This document shows positions 14,731 to 22,806 of a stretch of 35,348 nt of DNA, piece by piece. Made by a program: the position numbers and the translations under genes. The notes beneath the pieces were generated by a model. That model had not been told where the DNA came from and made no database searches. It saw only the letters and a program-made list of their open reading frames with translations. Source of the DNA: Micavibrio sp. (GTDB taxonomy: Bacteria; Pseudomonadota; Alphaproteobacteria; Micavibrionales; Micavibrionaceae). The first letter of the stretch is position 1; each line of letters starts with the position of its first letter. Location of the stretch: the NCBI GenBank assembly GCA_002695035.1, contig NZNU01000072.1, forward strand, positions 1,727 to 37,074. Reading direction: 5' to 3'.

Positions 14731-16884
14731 ATGACATCCTTACCCTCTTCATCTGATAATGACCTGCCTGATACTTTTTACAAAGAAGGGCGAAATTGCT
14801 GGCAAAAAGGCCGTGCCGATAAGGCCGCCATATTAATTGATTGCGCGGCTTATTATCGTGCCCTTTATCACGCCTTAAGCAATGCAGAGCATTCTGTATT
14901 CATTCTTGGGTGGGATATTGACGGGCGCATAGAATTGTTGCGCGGCAAAGAGGCAGAGGGTCTTGAAGTTCCACCACGCCTGTTTGACCTTATCCGTTGG
15001 AAAGCAGAAGAAAACCCTGATCTAAAAATTTATCTCAATCGGTGGAATTACTCGATTTTCTACATGAAAGAACGTGACCCGTTTTCCGGATTGAAATGGG
15101 ATTGGCAGTTTCCGGACAATGTTTATTTCTGTTCGGATTACAAAGTCCCCTTCTTAGGATGCCATCATCAAAAAATAATAACCGTTGATGACAAAATTGC
15201 TTTCTGCGGCGGTATGGATATCGCACTTGGTCGCTGGGACAAACGCCAGCATCATGTTCATATGCCTGAGCGAACAGATCCACCCGGCGCGTTCCAGCCA
15301 TCTGGTCAGCACGATTATAATCCTTACCATGATATACAAATGGTGCTGGCTGGCAAAGATATGCGCATTTTCTCAGAACTGGTCAGACAACGCTGGAAAA
15401 GAGGGTCAGGCTACGATGCCATACCTATCCGTGAAAAAGGTGAACATGAAAGCGCCAGTCTTCCTAAAGCGGTGAAGAAAGATTTTTCCGATATTGAATT
15501 TGCCGTTTCCCGGACGATGCCAAAGACACATAAAACAGAGCGCGTTCAGGAAATCCTGCAGGGCTATATAGACGAAATCAGCCGGGCAGAAAAATTTATC
15601 TATATCGAAAACCAGTACGCGACGTGTGAAGATATTGCCCGCGCCCTGAATAAAAGGCTAAAGGAAAAACCCGATTTACATGTTTTGGTTGTTAGCTGCC
15701 ATAAACCCCGCGGTATCATTGAGCGTAAGGCCATGTGGACAGGACGGGTTAAATTTACAGATATTGCCGGAAAAGACGTTCCTGCCTCACGATTTGCAAT
15801 TACCTATCCCATATGTGGCGAAAACGGAGATACAACTACAATTCATATTCATTCGAAAATCATGATTGTGGATGACAAAATCCTTCGCGTTGGATCGACC
15901 AACCTGAACAGACGCTCAATGGGATTTGATACCGAATGTGATGTCAGTTTGAAAGCCAATAACAAAGCTACTCGTTCTCGTATCGCGGATATCAGATCCG
16001 ACCTGATACGGGAGCATACGGGACGTGAGATCGAGGATATTGAAAAGATCATAAACGGTGGAGAATCTCTGGATATCTTGCTGGAACATCAGGAGCACAG
16101 TCGCCAGCATCTGAACCGCGCAAATGATGAAGAGTTCCGCCATGAAAAATTTGCACATTTTGCACAGAAAATCGGAGACACGGCTACTCCCCCTATAATT
16201 TCCAACTTTCCGGCAAAACAGGTAATTTTTACAGCAGTAATATTGGGTCTTTTGGTATTTGCGCTGTGGTCCTTATTTGGTCCGACAATAGCCGAGCTGT
16301 TTAATAAAGACAAATTAACCGCTCTCGTTGAAAGTGCAAAAGGTTCGGTATGGGGGCCTTTCATGATCATAGGCATATATGTTTTAAGTGGCATTGTGTT
16401 TTTCCCCATTATGGCACTCAATCTTATTACAGCTATTGTTTTTGGACCTTTATGGGGTTTGATTTACGGACTGCTGGGATCATTAGCGAGCGCGGCATTC
16501 AGCTACGGCATCGGTCGCGTGATTGGACAAAAGACAGTCAATTTTTTCCACTCGGCAACAGAGAAAGTGCGGCAATATGCAGATAGAGGCGGCATTCTTG
16601 GCATGACACTTATACGTATGGTTCCCATTGCGCCTTATACACTGGTAAATTTGGCTTTTGGAATTACAGGAGTCAGCTTTCTAAGCTATATGATCTCAAC
16701 TGGCTTTGGTCTTCTGCCCGGCATATTTGCAAAAGCCATGTTGGGTGGAGCAATTGGGGAGTTATTTGAAAACCCAGAGCCCAAAGTGATTTTTTATACC
16801 GTCGCCAGCATTCTACTTTGGATTGGTATCATCTGGGCCACACATCGTTTTTACAACCACTATAAGCATAAAATTAAGTCATGA
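14731..16884 (+). CDS. Phospholipase D domain fused to a VTT (DedA/TMEM64-like) membrane domain
   Basis: The 717-aa product joins two domains. Residues about 30-430 form a phospholipase D fold with two HKD motifs: HHQKIITVDD (H146, K148, D153) followed by GGMDIALGRWD, and HSKIMIVDD (H374, K376, D381) followed by GSTNLNRRSMGFDTE. Residues about 495-705 are a membrane VTT domain with five to six segments, the FGPLWGLIYGLLGS pattern (571-584) and RMVPIAPYTLVNLAFG (629-644). VTT proteins are associated with lipid scrambling or flipping, so the fusion could move a phospholipid and cut or transfer its head group. It follows an EcfG-like promoter, but no clear Shine-Dalgarno precedes the ATG. The stop overlaps the next EEP gene by 4 bases. 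The activity is inferred; the domain assignments are firm. Confidence 0.92.
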   Translation: MTSLPSSSDNDLPDTFYKEGRNCWQKGRADKAAILIDCAAYYRALYHALSNAEHSVFILGWDIDGRIELLRGKEAEGLEVPPRLFDLIRWKAEENPDLKIYLNRWNYSIFYMKERDPFSGLKWDWQFPDNVYFCSDYKVPFLGCHHQKIITVDDKIAFCGGMDIALGRWDKRQHHVHMPERTDPPGAFQPSGQHDYNPYHDIQMVLAGKDMRIFSELVRQRWKRGSGYDAIPIREKGEHESASLPKAVKKDFSDIEFAVSRTMPKTHKTERVQEILQGYIDEISRAEKFIYIENQYATCEDIARALNKRLKEKPDLHVLVVSCHKPRGIIERKAMWTGRVKFTDIAGKDVPASRFAITYPICGENGDTTTIHIHSKIMIVDDKILRVGSTNLNRRSMGFDTECDVSLKANNKATRSRIADIRSDLIREHTGREIEDIEKIINGGESLDILLEHQEHSRQHLNRANDEEFRHEKFAHFAQKIGDTATPPIISNFPAKQVIFTAVILGLLVFALWSLFGPTIAELFNKDKLTALVESAKGSVWGPFMIIGIYVLSGIVFFPIMALNLITAIVFGPLWGLIYGLLGSLASAAFSYGIGRVIGQKTVNFFHSATEKVRQYADRGGILGMTLIRMVPIAPYTLVNLAFGITGVSFLSYMISTGFGLLPGIFAKAMLGGAIGELFENPEPKVIFYTVASILLWIGIIWATHRFYNHYKHKIKS

Positions 16885-17582
16885 ATGTATTACGCATACT
16901 CTGCTTTAACATTCATGGTGGTTTTGACATGAAAGGCCATCGCGACCTTGCCCGCGTAAATGACCTCATGGACAGTCTGGATATCGATATCGGTGTCTTC
17001 CAGGAAATGGAAACACGCCCGTTCAGAGGTGGCACGGCAAATGATATTGATATATTGGCGGGAAAGGACCGCTCTTATCACTTACCCGGCCCGACCCTGA
17101 AGGAGGGCAAAGGCTGGTACGGAAACCTTCTGGTCAGTAGATATCCTATCACGCGCGCGATTGTCCACGATCTGGAAACAAAGCCCTCACTGGAACCGCG
17201 TAATGCTGTGGACGCTTTAATAGAAACACCTCACGGCAATTTCCGCATTATCGGCACGCATCTGTCACTTTCCCCTTTTGAGAGATGGTCGGAAGTTCGA
17301 AATCTGATCGCATTAATGGAAGATGTGGAGAGCGAAGCCGAGCACCCGGTGCTTTTGATGGGGGACATGAATGAATGGCGGTGGCGAGCCAAATTACTGC
17401 GGCATCTAAACGAATTGATGCACCCTGCACCTTGCGGCAAAACCTTTCCCTCGAATTACCCGCTTCTGAGGCTTGATCGCGTCTGGTATGACGATGCATC
17501 CCTTGATATAAGCGCTCGCGTAATAAGAGATAAAGCCCCTTTGTCCGACCACCTGCCGATTTTAGTCGAAATTCGGCTTTAG
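16881..17582 (+). CDS. EEP-family phosphodiesterase or phosphatase paired with the PLD-VTT protein
   Basis: The 233-aa product has the whole EEP catalytic set: Asn10 in CFNIHGG, Glu42 in FQEME, His127 in GTHLSL, Asp162/Asn164 in MGDMNEW, Asp199 in LDRVWYD and Asp223/His224 in LSDHLPI. GNLLVSRYPI (residues 81-90) is also typical. This branch of the family is often annotated as a metal-dependent hydrolase. There is no signal peptide. Its ATG overlaps the stop of the PLD-VTT gene, so the pair is translationally coupled and under the same EcfG-like promoter. A shared lipid-phosphate substrate is likely, with PLD producing what the EEP enzyme removes or the reverse; this is inference. Confidence 0.9.
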   Translation: MNVLRILCFNIHGGFDMKGHRDLARVNDLMDSLDIDIGVFQEMETRPFRGGTANDIDILAGKDRSYHLPGPTLKEGKGWYGNLLVSRYPITRAIVHDLETKPSLEPRNAVDALIETPHGNFRIIGTHLSLSPFERWSEVRNLIALMEDVESEAEHPVLLMGDMNEWRWRAKLLRHLNELMHPAPCGKTFPSNYPLLRLDRVWYDDASLDISARVIRDKAPLSDHLPILVEIRL

Positions 17583-17661
17583 GCTTTTGTAAAAACCCTA
17601 TTTTCATACAAAAAGTTAAATTATAACTTGTGCTTAAGGCAAAATTTTATACACTTAGTCT

Positions 17662-18234
17662 ATGGAAATCGACCTCAATCAGCAGAGCAAGAAAGAACAA
17701 AGCGGCACAGCCTATAATCTCGGGGACTTCAAAATTCTTGTGGTTGAGGATTCCCCCTTTATTGCCAATCTTTTAGGCTCATGTTTAATGGAAATGGGTG
17801 TGGGCAGCGTTATAAAGGCTGGAAATGTCCGCGACGCAAAAGACAAGATTTTGTCCAATAATGCAATGACATCCGGACAGAATATCGACATGATCATTCT
17901 GGACTGGCTTATGCCTGACGGTACAGGCGGAGATGTCCTTAAATGGATCAGAGGCCATAAAAATGCCAGCATCAAATTCGTGCCTGTTGTCATTTGCAGT
18001 GCTTATACAAGTACCGAGCTTGTTTATGAAAGCCGTGACCTTGGCGCGAATGAGGTTATGGTCAAACCTGTCTCGGCTGAAAAAATTACACAGCGCATGT
18101 TGCATATTATTGATCATCCGCGCCCCTATGTTCAGGCTCCGGATTTCGTGGGACCAGACAGGCGACGAAGAACTCTGCCTTTTGACGGGGAAGACAGAAG
18201 AAAAAATAAACCGGAGGTAATTTCAGAATCATGA
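17662..18234 (+). CDS. Single-domain response regulator (CheY-like) with a basic C-terminal tail
   Basis: The 190-aa product contains one receiver domain at residues about 22-145. The acidic pair is Glu29/Asp30 in VVEDS, the phosphoacceptor is Asp81 in ILDWLMPDGTGG, the switch Ser113 is in ICSAY, and Lys135 is in VMVKPVS. There is no DNA-binding or enzymatic output domain. The remaining 45 residues include RPYVQAPDFVGPDRRRR and GEDRRKNK, a tail that recurs in receiver proteins of Rhodospirillales-like bacteria. Its stop overlaps by 4 bases the start of a small helical protein gene, which is probably its partner. No histidine kinase is present in the window, so the signal source is unknown. 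Confidence 0.9.
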   Translation: MEIDLNQQSKKEQSGTAYNLGDFKILVVEDSPFIANLLGSCLMEMGVGSVIKAGNVRDAKDKILSNNAMTSGQNIDMIILDWLMPDGTGGDVLKWIRGHKNASIKFVPVVICSAYTSTELVYESRDLGANEVMVKPVSAEKITQRMLHIIDHPRPYVQAPDFVGPDRRRRTLPFDGEDRRKNKPEVISES

Positions 18235-18734
18235 GCAAATCAGACGTTAAAATCATTCACCGCAAAAACAAGCTTAAAGCCAAGGCGGGGGGCGAAGGCG
18301 GCAAAGGCGGATATATTGATCCCAGAGCAGTTGCGCGCGGTCAAGCCTCAATCGAGCAACAGGAAGAAAATTACGCCGATGAAGTGCAGATTATCCTGAC
18401 AAAAATTGACAGTGCATGGGATGATTTAAAAAATGAGCAAGGTGATCCGAAGAAGGAAAAGCAGAATTTAAGCACGCTTCACAATTACGCAAATAACATC
18501 AAGGACATTGCCAAAACCTTTGATTATGAGCTCATGAGCTATTTCGGGGAATCCCTAAGGGATTTCTGCGAAAAGCTGAATGTTGCCAACCCCGTTCATC
18601 AGGTTATCGTAAAGGCACATATTGATGTGATGTGGGCCGCTTTTAAAACGAACATCAAGGGTGAAGGCAGCAGGGAAGCCGAAGAGCTGAAAATTATCCT
18701 TAATAAGGCCATTGAGAAGCACAGCAAGGCGTAA
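18231..18734 (+). CDS. Small helical protein coupled to the response regulator, possible phosphotransfer or binding partner
   Basis: The 167-aa product has a basic, glycine-rich N-terminus (KNKLKAKAGGEGGKGG, residues 12-27) followed by a domain that appears all-helical (residues about 38-167). I do not recognise a named family. Because it follows a lone receiver by a 4-base overlap, it may be an Hpt-like protein or a target of the receiver. His84 in LHNYANNIKDIAKTF is the residue that best fits an Hpt-type helix (HxLKG-like), but the usual K-G after it is absent, so phosphotransfer is only a hypothesis. The gene ends 2 bases before the convergent asparaginase-family gene. Confidence 0.72.
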   Translation: MSKSDVKIIHRKNKLKAKAGGEGGKGGYIDPRAVARGQASIEQQEENYADEVQIILTKIDSAWDDLKNEQGDPKKEKQNLSTLHNYANNIKDIAKTFDYELMSYFGESLRDFCEKLNVANPVHQVIVKAHIDVMWAAFKTNIKGEGSREAEELKIILNKAIEKHSKA

Positions 18735-18736
18735 TT

Positions 18737-19918
18737 TCAACGCTTTGCTATATAGCGTGAGTTTTCATTCGGGACTTCACCAACATAATCATCTTTCATA
18801 AAGGCCTCCTGCTCCCGCGGATTATCAGGATGAAGCCTGATAGCAATTTCTATTTTTGCAAGCGCGGCTGATAATGTCATATATAAAGGTACAACACCCT
18901 GTTCAATCATATTATGAACCGACTCATATGTTGCATTCAGCTCGGCATTAACAGGGCTTACAACAAAGACCGGGATTTTTTTCTTTCTCGCAGCCGGCAT
19001 GATGGCATCTACAATCGGGTTATAGACGGTATTTCCTCCGTATGAATATAATATAACCGCACGTATATCACCATCTTCTACCTGACGCTTTACGATATCC
19101 GGTGATAATCCGAGATGTGACCTGACCAACAATGTATGCGCATATTCCCCGCTCCAGATTCTTGGCTCGAAAGGAAGACCTCTTTTAGTTTTCAGCCACG
19201 GCGCAAGCCGCACAGGGTAATCAAGCCGGTTATAACGAGCCACATATTTATGCAGAGGCGCATCAAATGCATTGGCCTGCGAGTCATCGACCTTCTCAGA
19301 GGACGTTCCCAAAACCGCCATATCTCCCATAACAACGATAACCTCTGCCATATCATTGTCATGAAGGGCTTCCAAGGTATAAAGTGCATTCTTTAGATTA
19401 GTTGCCGCATCGTTCAGTGGCTCCTGGATAGGCTTTTGTGCGCCTGTAAACACAACAGAAAATGGCAGGCCCTGCCCCATCATAATTGAAATAGCCGATG
19501 CTGAATATGTCATAGTATCCGTGCCATGCAGTACAAGGAAACCAGCAAAATCACATTTCAGATTTTTATATACCCAAGACATGATGATCGCCATGTCTTT
19601 GATATGCGTGTAATTCATCTGCGAGCTGTCTATGTGGAACGCATCAAAACCTTTGACAAGAAAATCCCCTGAGAGCCCTTCCCCACCAAAGCGAAGAATT
19701 TCTTCAAAGTTGAGATCGGGCACCCATTTTCCATCTCCCGTGATTTTCATAGATATTGTACCGCCTGTACCAATAGCTATTACCAGCTTGCGTGTTCCCG
19801 ATTCCTGGGCGGTCACGGCTCTGATTTCCTTTAAAAATGACCGCACACTCTCAGCAGATACATGCTCAAGGTGCTCGAGATTATCAGCAGGATAAAGGTT
19901 CATCTTATTAATGACCAC
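18737..19918 (-). CDS. Asparaginase/glutaminase-family amidohydrolase
   Basis: The product is up to 393 aa. IGTGGTIS (residues 49-56) holds the nucleophile Thr51 or Thr54 region, and VLHGTDTM (129-136) holds the second Thr-Asp pair of the asparaginase fold. SPVNAELNATYES and YSYGGNTV occur in the C-terminal domain. The family hydrolyses asparagine or glutamine or acts on other amide substrates. There is no signal peptide, so it is cytoplasmic. The N-terminal 45 residues precede the fold and form an extra helix-rich extension. Two starts are possible, a GTG at 19918, 5 bases after the TolC-type gene, and an ATG at 19903; neither has a strong Shine-Dalgarno, which suggests coupling to the upstream gene. 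It might instead be an asparaginase-like sensor; activity is not proven. Confidence 0.88.
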   Translation of the reverse strand: MVINKMNLYPADNLEHLEHVSAESVRSFLKEIRAVTAQESGTRKLVIAIGTGGTISMKITGDGKWVPDLNFEEILRFGGEGLSGDFLVKGFDAFHIDSSQMNYTHIKDMAIIMSWVYKNLKCDFAGFLVLHGTDTMTYSASAISIMMGQGLPFSVVFTGAQKPIQEPLNDAATNLKNALYTLEALHDNDMAEVIVVMGDMAVLGTSSEKVDDSQANAFDAPLHKYVARYNRLDYPVRLAPWLKTKRGLPFEPRIWSGEYAHTLLVRSHLGLSPDIVKRQVEDGDIRAVILYSYGGNTVYNPIVDAIMPAARKKKIPVFVVSPVNAELNATYESVHNMIEQGVVPLYMTLSAALAKIEIAIRLHPDNPREQEAFMKDDYVGEVPNENSRYIAKR

Positions 19919-19923
19919 AAAAC

Positions 19924-21621
19924 TTAATCATTATATCGGGGAGTGCGCACAGCATTTCCTGTATACTGCACGCTTTCAGTATTTTCGCTTACGCCTGCGG
20001 CAGGAGCAATATCTGTGACGTCTTCGGATTGTTCTTTGGGTGTTGCATGGACAACCTGAACATCATTAACGCGATATGTCGTTTGCAGGTTTCTTTCTTG
20101 TAAATAGGCAAGGAGACGGTCAAAAATCTGCGGACTGATATTATCAATTCTTTGTCCGATGACATTGGCCATTTCGCTTACACTTGCTGCATTTCCGGTT
20201 GGCGGCAAAGGATCCATCCCAATAGAGTTTAGAAGACGCCCATAGGCATTCTGATATTCCGCGTAGGCCATATGAAGCTGCGCGCGGTTAAGTGCCGCCT
20301 GCATGTCCATTTCCAGCGTTTGTGAGGGTGAAGGTTTGCTGTTATCGGAAACCACATTTCTCATCTTGCGTGAGACTGATGCCAACTGGCGGACAATGTC
20401 AAAACGCTCTTGCGCCAGATCCATGCGCAACCGTGCCATATTGACCTGACTCATAATGGCAACAACCAGCGCACGGCGTCTCATCTGAGTCAGCTTTTCT
20501 TTGTTTTTGGCCTGCTCTATTCTGACGGGCAGGGTAAATAAATTTATAAGATTACCGGTAATGGACATCGAAAACTCTGTCCAGTCATTGTTACGCAAGT
20601 AATCATTGCTATCATTGTTATAACCGAAGAAAGCGTTCAATCCGGGAAGTGCGCTTAATGTTGTTCTGCGAATATCGCGTGCGGCGACTCGCTGCATCAA
20701 AATATCTTCACGAATTTCAGGGCGTATCATAAGGGCGACTAACTCAAGCGATTCGGGATCAAGAGCCAACTCGGGGATAGTATTAGGGTTAAATATAGTC
20801 TCTTCATCAACGGCCAGAACATAATCTGCGCGCGGAGGTAAATTGATAAGAGAGGCCAATTCGATTTTGGCTGTAGAAAGCTGTGCCTTCAGGGATGTCA
20901 GGGAGTGCATTGTTTCAAGCAAACGCATTTGCTGTTGCGATGAAACGAGCGAGGAATAATTGCTTTTATGCTCTTTATCCAGCTCGGAAACCATTGTTTT
21001 ACCTTCAGCTATCAACTCCTCTATATGGTCATTCAAAATCTGTGCACTCGCGGCGCGCCAATAGGCAGAACGCACATCCTGAATAATATTATGAACGACT
21101 TTCCTGCGGCGCTCCTCTGCTATTCTTACTTTATCAGAGGCCGTATTTGAGTCGATAATGGCAAGACCTGCATCAAGTACATCGTAACCTAGTGTCAGGG
21201 AAGCTGTAGTGCGCTCATCCTCCTGAAAAATGGATGGCGGAACAGTTTGAACGCCACTATCTGCGGAGCGTGCCGATATGACGTTATCTTCATCGCGTTT
21301 AATGTATTTGCCTTGCGCATCCAAGGAGGGCAAAACTTCAAGCAAGGCTATATCCACCTCACCTTTTGCAATCATGGCATCCATGACAGAAACGCGGTGG
21401 TCAAGGTTATAAAGAATACCCCTCGCCATAGCCTCGGAGAGGGTTAAAGGCTTGTCCAGTGCTTCCTGATCCGCAAAAACTGATTTTAAGTCTTCATCAA
21501 GAACATCAACCTGTTCATCCACGCTCAACGGCTCACTTTGTTGTGAGCAGGCACCCAGAATCAAGGATGACCCCAAAAGCAATGTAAGCAGTAGCTGACG
21601 CATCAGGTTATTTAATTTCAT
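19924..21621 (-). CDS. TolC-family outer membrane factor, lipoprotein type
   Basis: The product is about 565 aa from the ATG at 21621. A signal with the lipobox LILGAC gives a lipid-anchored Cys near residue 25. The rest shows two similar halves of long helices and short strands, as in TolC/OprM trimers that form the exit duct of efflux pumps and type I secretion systems. Typical patches are LTLSEAMARGILYNLDHR, LPSLDAQGKY, SLTLGYDVLDAG, LPGLNAFFGYN and a second-half duct region to LLNSIGMDP. The last 90 residues are an extra tail with predicted disorder. The start is uncertain because neither 21621, 21603 nor an upstream GTG at 21723 has a good Shine-Dalgarno; I prefer 21621 because it precedes the lipobox at normal distance. 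No inner-membrane pump or adaptor gene is nearby, so it is an orphan. It could serve the RTX lipase, but that is untested. Confidence 0.85.
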   Translation of the reverse strand: MKLNNLMRQLLLTLLLGSSLILGACSQQSEPLSVDEQVDVLDEDLKSVFADQEALDKPLTLSEAMARGILYNLDHRVSVMDAMIAKGEVDIALLEVLPSLDAQGKYIKRDEDNVISARSADSGVQTVPPSIFQEDERTTASLTLGYDVLDAGLAIIDSNTASDKVRIAEERRRKVVHNIIQDVRSAYWRAASAQILNDHIEELIAEGKTMVSELDKEHKSNYSSLVSSQQQMRLLETMHSLTSLKAQLSTAKIELASLINLPPRADYVLAVDEETIFNPNTIPELALDPESLELVALMIRPEIREDILMQRVAARDIRRTTLSALPGLNAFFGYNNDSNDYLRNNDWTEFSMSITGNLINLFTLPVRIEQAKNKEKLTQMRRRALVVAIMSQVNMARLRMDLAQERFDIVRQLASVSRKMRNVVSDNSKPSPSQTLEMDMQAALNRAQLHMAYAEYQNAYGRLLNSIGMDPLPPTGNAASVSEMANVIGQRIDNISPQIFDRLLAYLQERNLQTTYRVNDVQVVHATPKEQSEDVTDIAPAAGVSENTESVQYTGNAVRTPRYND

Positions 21622-21771
21622 TTGTTTGTTGGCGCATAATTCGGACGAATCATGACAAGAGTTGTGGATAATTCTGACATGACTTTTAGATTCTGTAAAG
21701 CTTTGCCTTCTGGTCAAAGCCACCGTTTCGTACTATTATGATTAAATACAATACCCTAAGGAGGTAATATT

Positions 21772-22233
21772 ATGAAATTCAGAATCGCTCTTCTCACTGT
21801 TTTTTTTACACTAACAACTGGTTTAAACGCTTCTTTTGCCCAAGAAAATCTTGTTGAAGGTTTTTGGCTGACGCAAAATGAACGATCTGTTGTAGAAACC
21901 TTTAAATGTAACGAAGGCTTATGCGGGAAGATTCACTGGATCATAGAAGGCGGAATGACAAGTGACTCAGAAAACCCGGACGTAAGTTTGAGAAACCGCC
22001 CCCTCTGCAATCTCGGCATCCTCTGGGGTTTTTCGCAAAACCCGAATAATCCTAATGTATGGGAAGGCGGCAAAATATACAAAGCTGATGATGGTGACAC
22101 ATACAGCGCCACGCTTTCTGTAAAAGATGCTAACACATTATTCGTACGCGGATATGTAGGTCTGCCCATATTTGGTAAAAGCCAGACATGGACACGCGTA
22201 AGCCCTGCAAACTACCCTGCTTGCGGAGTATAA
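21772..22233 (+). CDS. Secreted DUF2147 protein
   Basis: The 153-aa product begins with a signal peptide (hydrophobic residues 5-20) cleaved near SFA-QE at about residue 23. The rest matches DUF2147: VEGFWLTQNERSVVETFKC, GLCGKIHWI, DGDTYSATLSVKDANTLFVRGYVGLPIFGKSQTWTRV, a small beta-rich domain that includes the usual G(Y/F)xGxPxxGxxxxW pattern. Its function in the periplasm is unknown. The Shine-Dalgarno taaggaggt is a perfect 9-base match to the 16S anti-site, so expression may be high. It is convergent with the VOC-family gene, with 3 bases between their stops. Confidence 0.9.
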   Translation: MKFRIALLTVFFTLTTGLNASFAQENLVEGFWLTQNERSVVETFKCNEGLCGKIHWIIEGGMTSDSENPDVSLRNRPLCNLGILWGFSQNPNNPNVWEGGKIYKADDGDTYSATLSVKDANTLFVRGYVGLPIFGKSQTWTRVSPANYPACGV

Positions 22234-22236
22234 GGC

Positions 22237-22671
22237 TTAAACCCCTTCAAAAACATGCGAGGCAGTTTTGGATTCACCAGCCCAGATACTGCTTTGCATA
22301 TTTTTTTCCTCGCTAAATGTTACCCATGTTCCATTAACATCAGAAATTATAAAATAAGGCCGCCCAGTTTTTGCGGTCGTAATTTCTTTTATAATCTGAA
22401 CGCCTTCCATATAAAGACGCTCATAAGCGTAATTTATATCGGGCACACAAATCTTAATAACCATACCTTTAAAGACTTCTACCTGCGGCAAGGCTACGGA
22501 TATTTCAGAATTTAGCCTAGACACGCCCAGCTGAGCGCAGTCATCGCCCTTATTTTTTAGATAGGCGAAATCATCCGTTTCCATTTCAACGTGGAAACCA
22601 AGAAAGTCTTCATAAAAATTTATTGTTTCTTCGAATTTACTTGTAACGATAATCGGGTAAAAACTGCCCAT
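22237..22671 (-). CDS. VOC (glyoxalase/bleomycin-resistance) family protein, divergent from a TetR regulator
   Basis: The 144-aa product matches the small two-repeat VOC fold. Visible patches are FYPIIVTSKFEETINFYEDFLGFHVEMET at the start and YFIISDVNGTWVTFSE near the end, where ISDVNGTWVTF is the usual DPDGNxWxF region. I chose ATG 22671 (MGSFYP) because a gagga site stands just before it; the longer form adds a poor 19-residue leader. Family members bind a metal and act on glutathione adducts, antibiotics or aromatic substrates. No substrate can be read here. It is divergent from the TetR gene, whose operators cover its -35 element, so it is probably derepressed by a small molecule. Confidence 0.88.
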   Translation of the reverse strand: MGSFYPIIVTSKFEETINFYEDFLGFHVEMETDDFAYLKNKGDDCAQLGVSRLNSEISVALPQVEVFKGMVIKICVPDINYAYERLYMEGVQIIKEITTAKTGRPYFIISDVNGTWVTFSEEKNMQSSIWAGESKTASHVFEGV

Positions 22672-22699
22672 AATACACTCCTCTAAAAATATCACTTGG

Positions 22700-22728
22700 A
22701 TATAAATCCTTATGCTATATACTGACAA
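22700..22728 (-). promoter_or_regulatory. Promoter of the VOC gene
   Basis: Read on the minus strand: TTGTCA (22728-22723), 17 bases, TTATAT (22705-22700). The first palindromic operator overlaps the -35 box. Confidence 0.55.
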
Positions 22729-22737
22729 TGTGTCAGT
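22721..22737. promoter_or_regulatory. Operator palindrome 1 in the VOC-TetR intergenic region
   Basis: ACTGACA-ATG-TGTCAGT: seven-base perfect arms with a three-base centre. It is the natural binding site for the TetR protein encoded beside it and would block the VOC promoter. Confidence 0.75.
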
Positions 22738-22757
22738 AGTTAAATATTACAACACTT

Positions 22758-22774
22758 ACTGACACTCTGTCAAT
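22758..22774. promoter_or_regulatory. Operator palindrome 2 in the VOC-TetR intergenic region
   Basis: ACTGACA-CTC-TGTCAAT: six of seven arm positions match and the left arm is identical to operator 1. The centres of the two sites are 37 bases apart. This copy overlaps the -35 of the TetR gene, so the regulator should repress itself. Confidence 0.72.
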
Positions 22775-22794
22775 AAAAACACACACCTTAAAAT
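22767..22794 (+). promoter_or_regulatory. Promoter of the TetR gene
   Basis: CTGTCA at 22767-22772, 16 bases, TAAAAT at 22789-22794. Transcription would start near 22801, leaving only a few bases before the ATG at 22807. There is no Shine-Dalgarno there, so a nearly leaderless mRNA is possible. Confidence 0.45.
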
Positions 22795-22806
22795 TGCATA
22801 TCTGGT

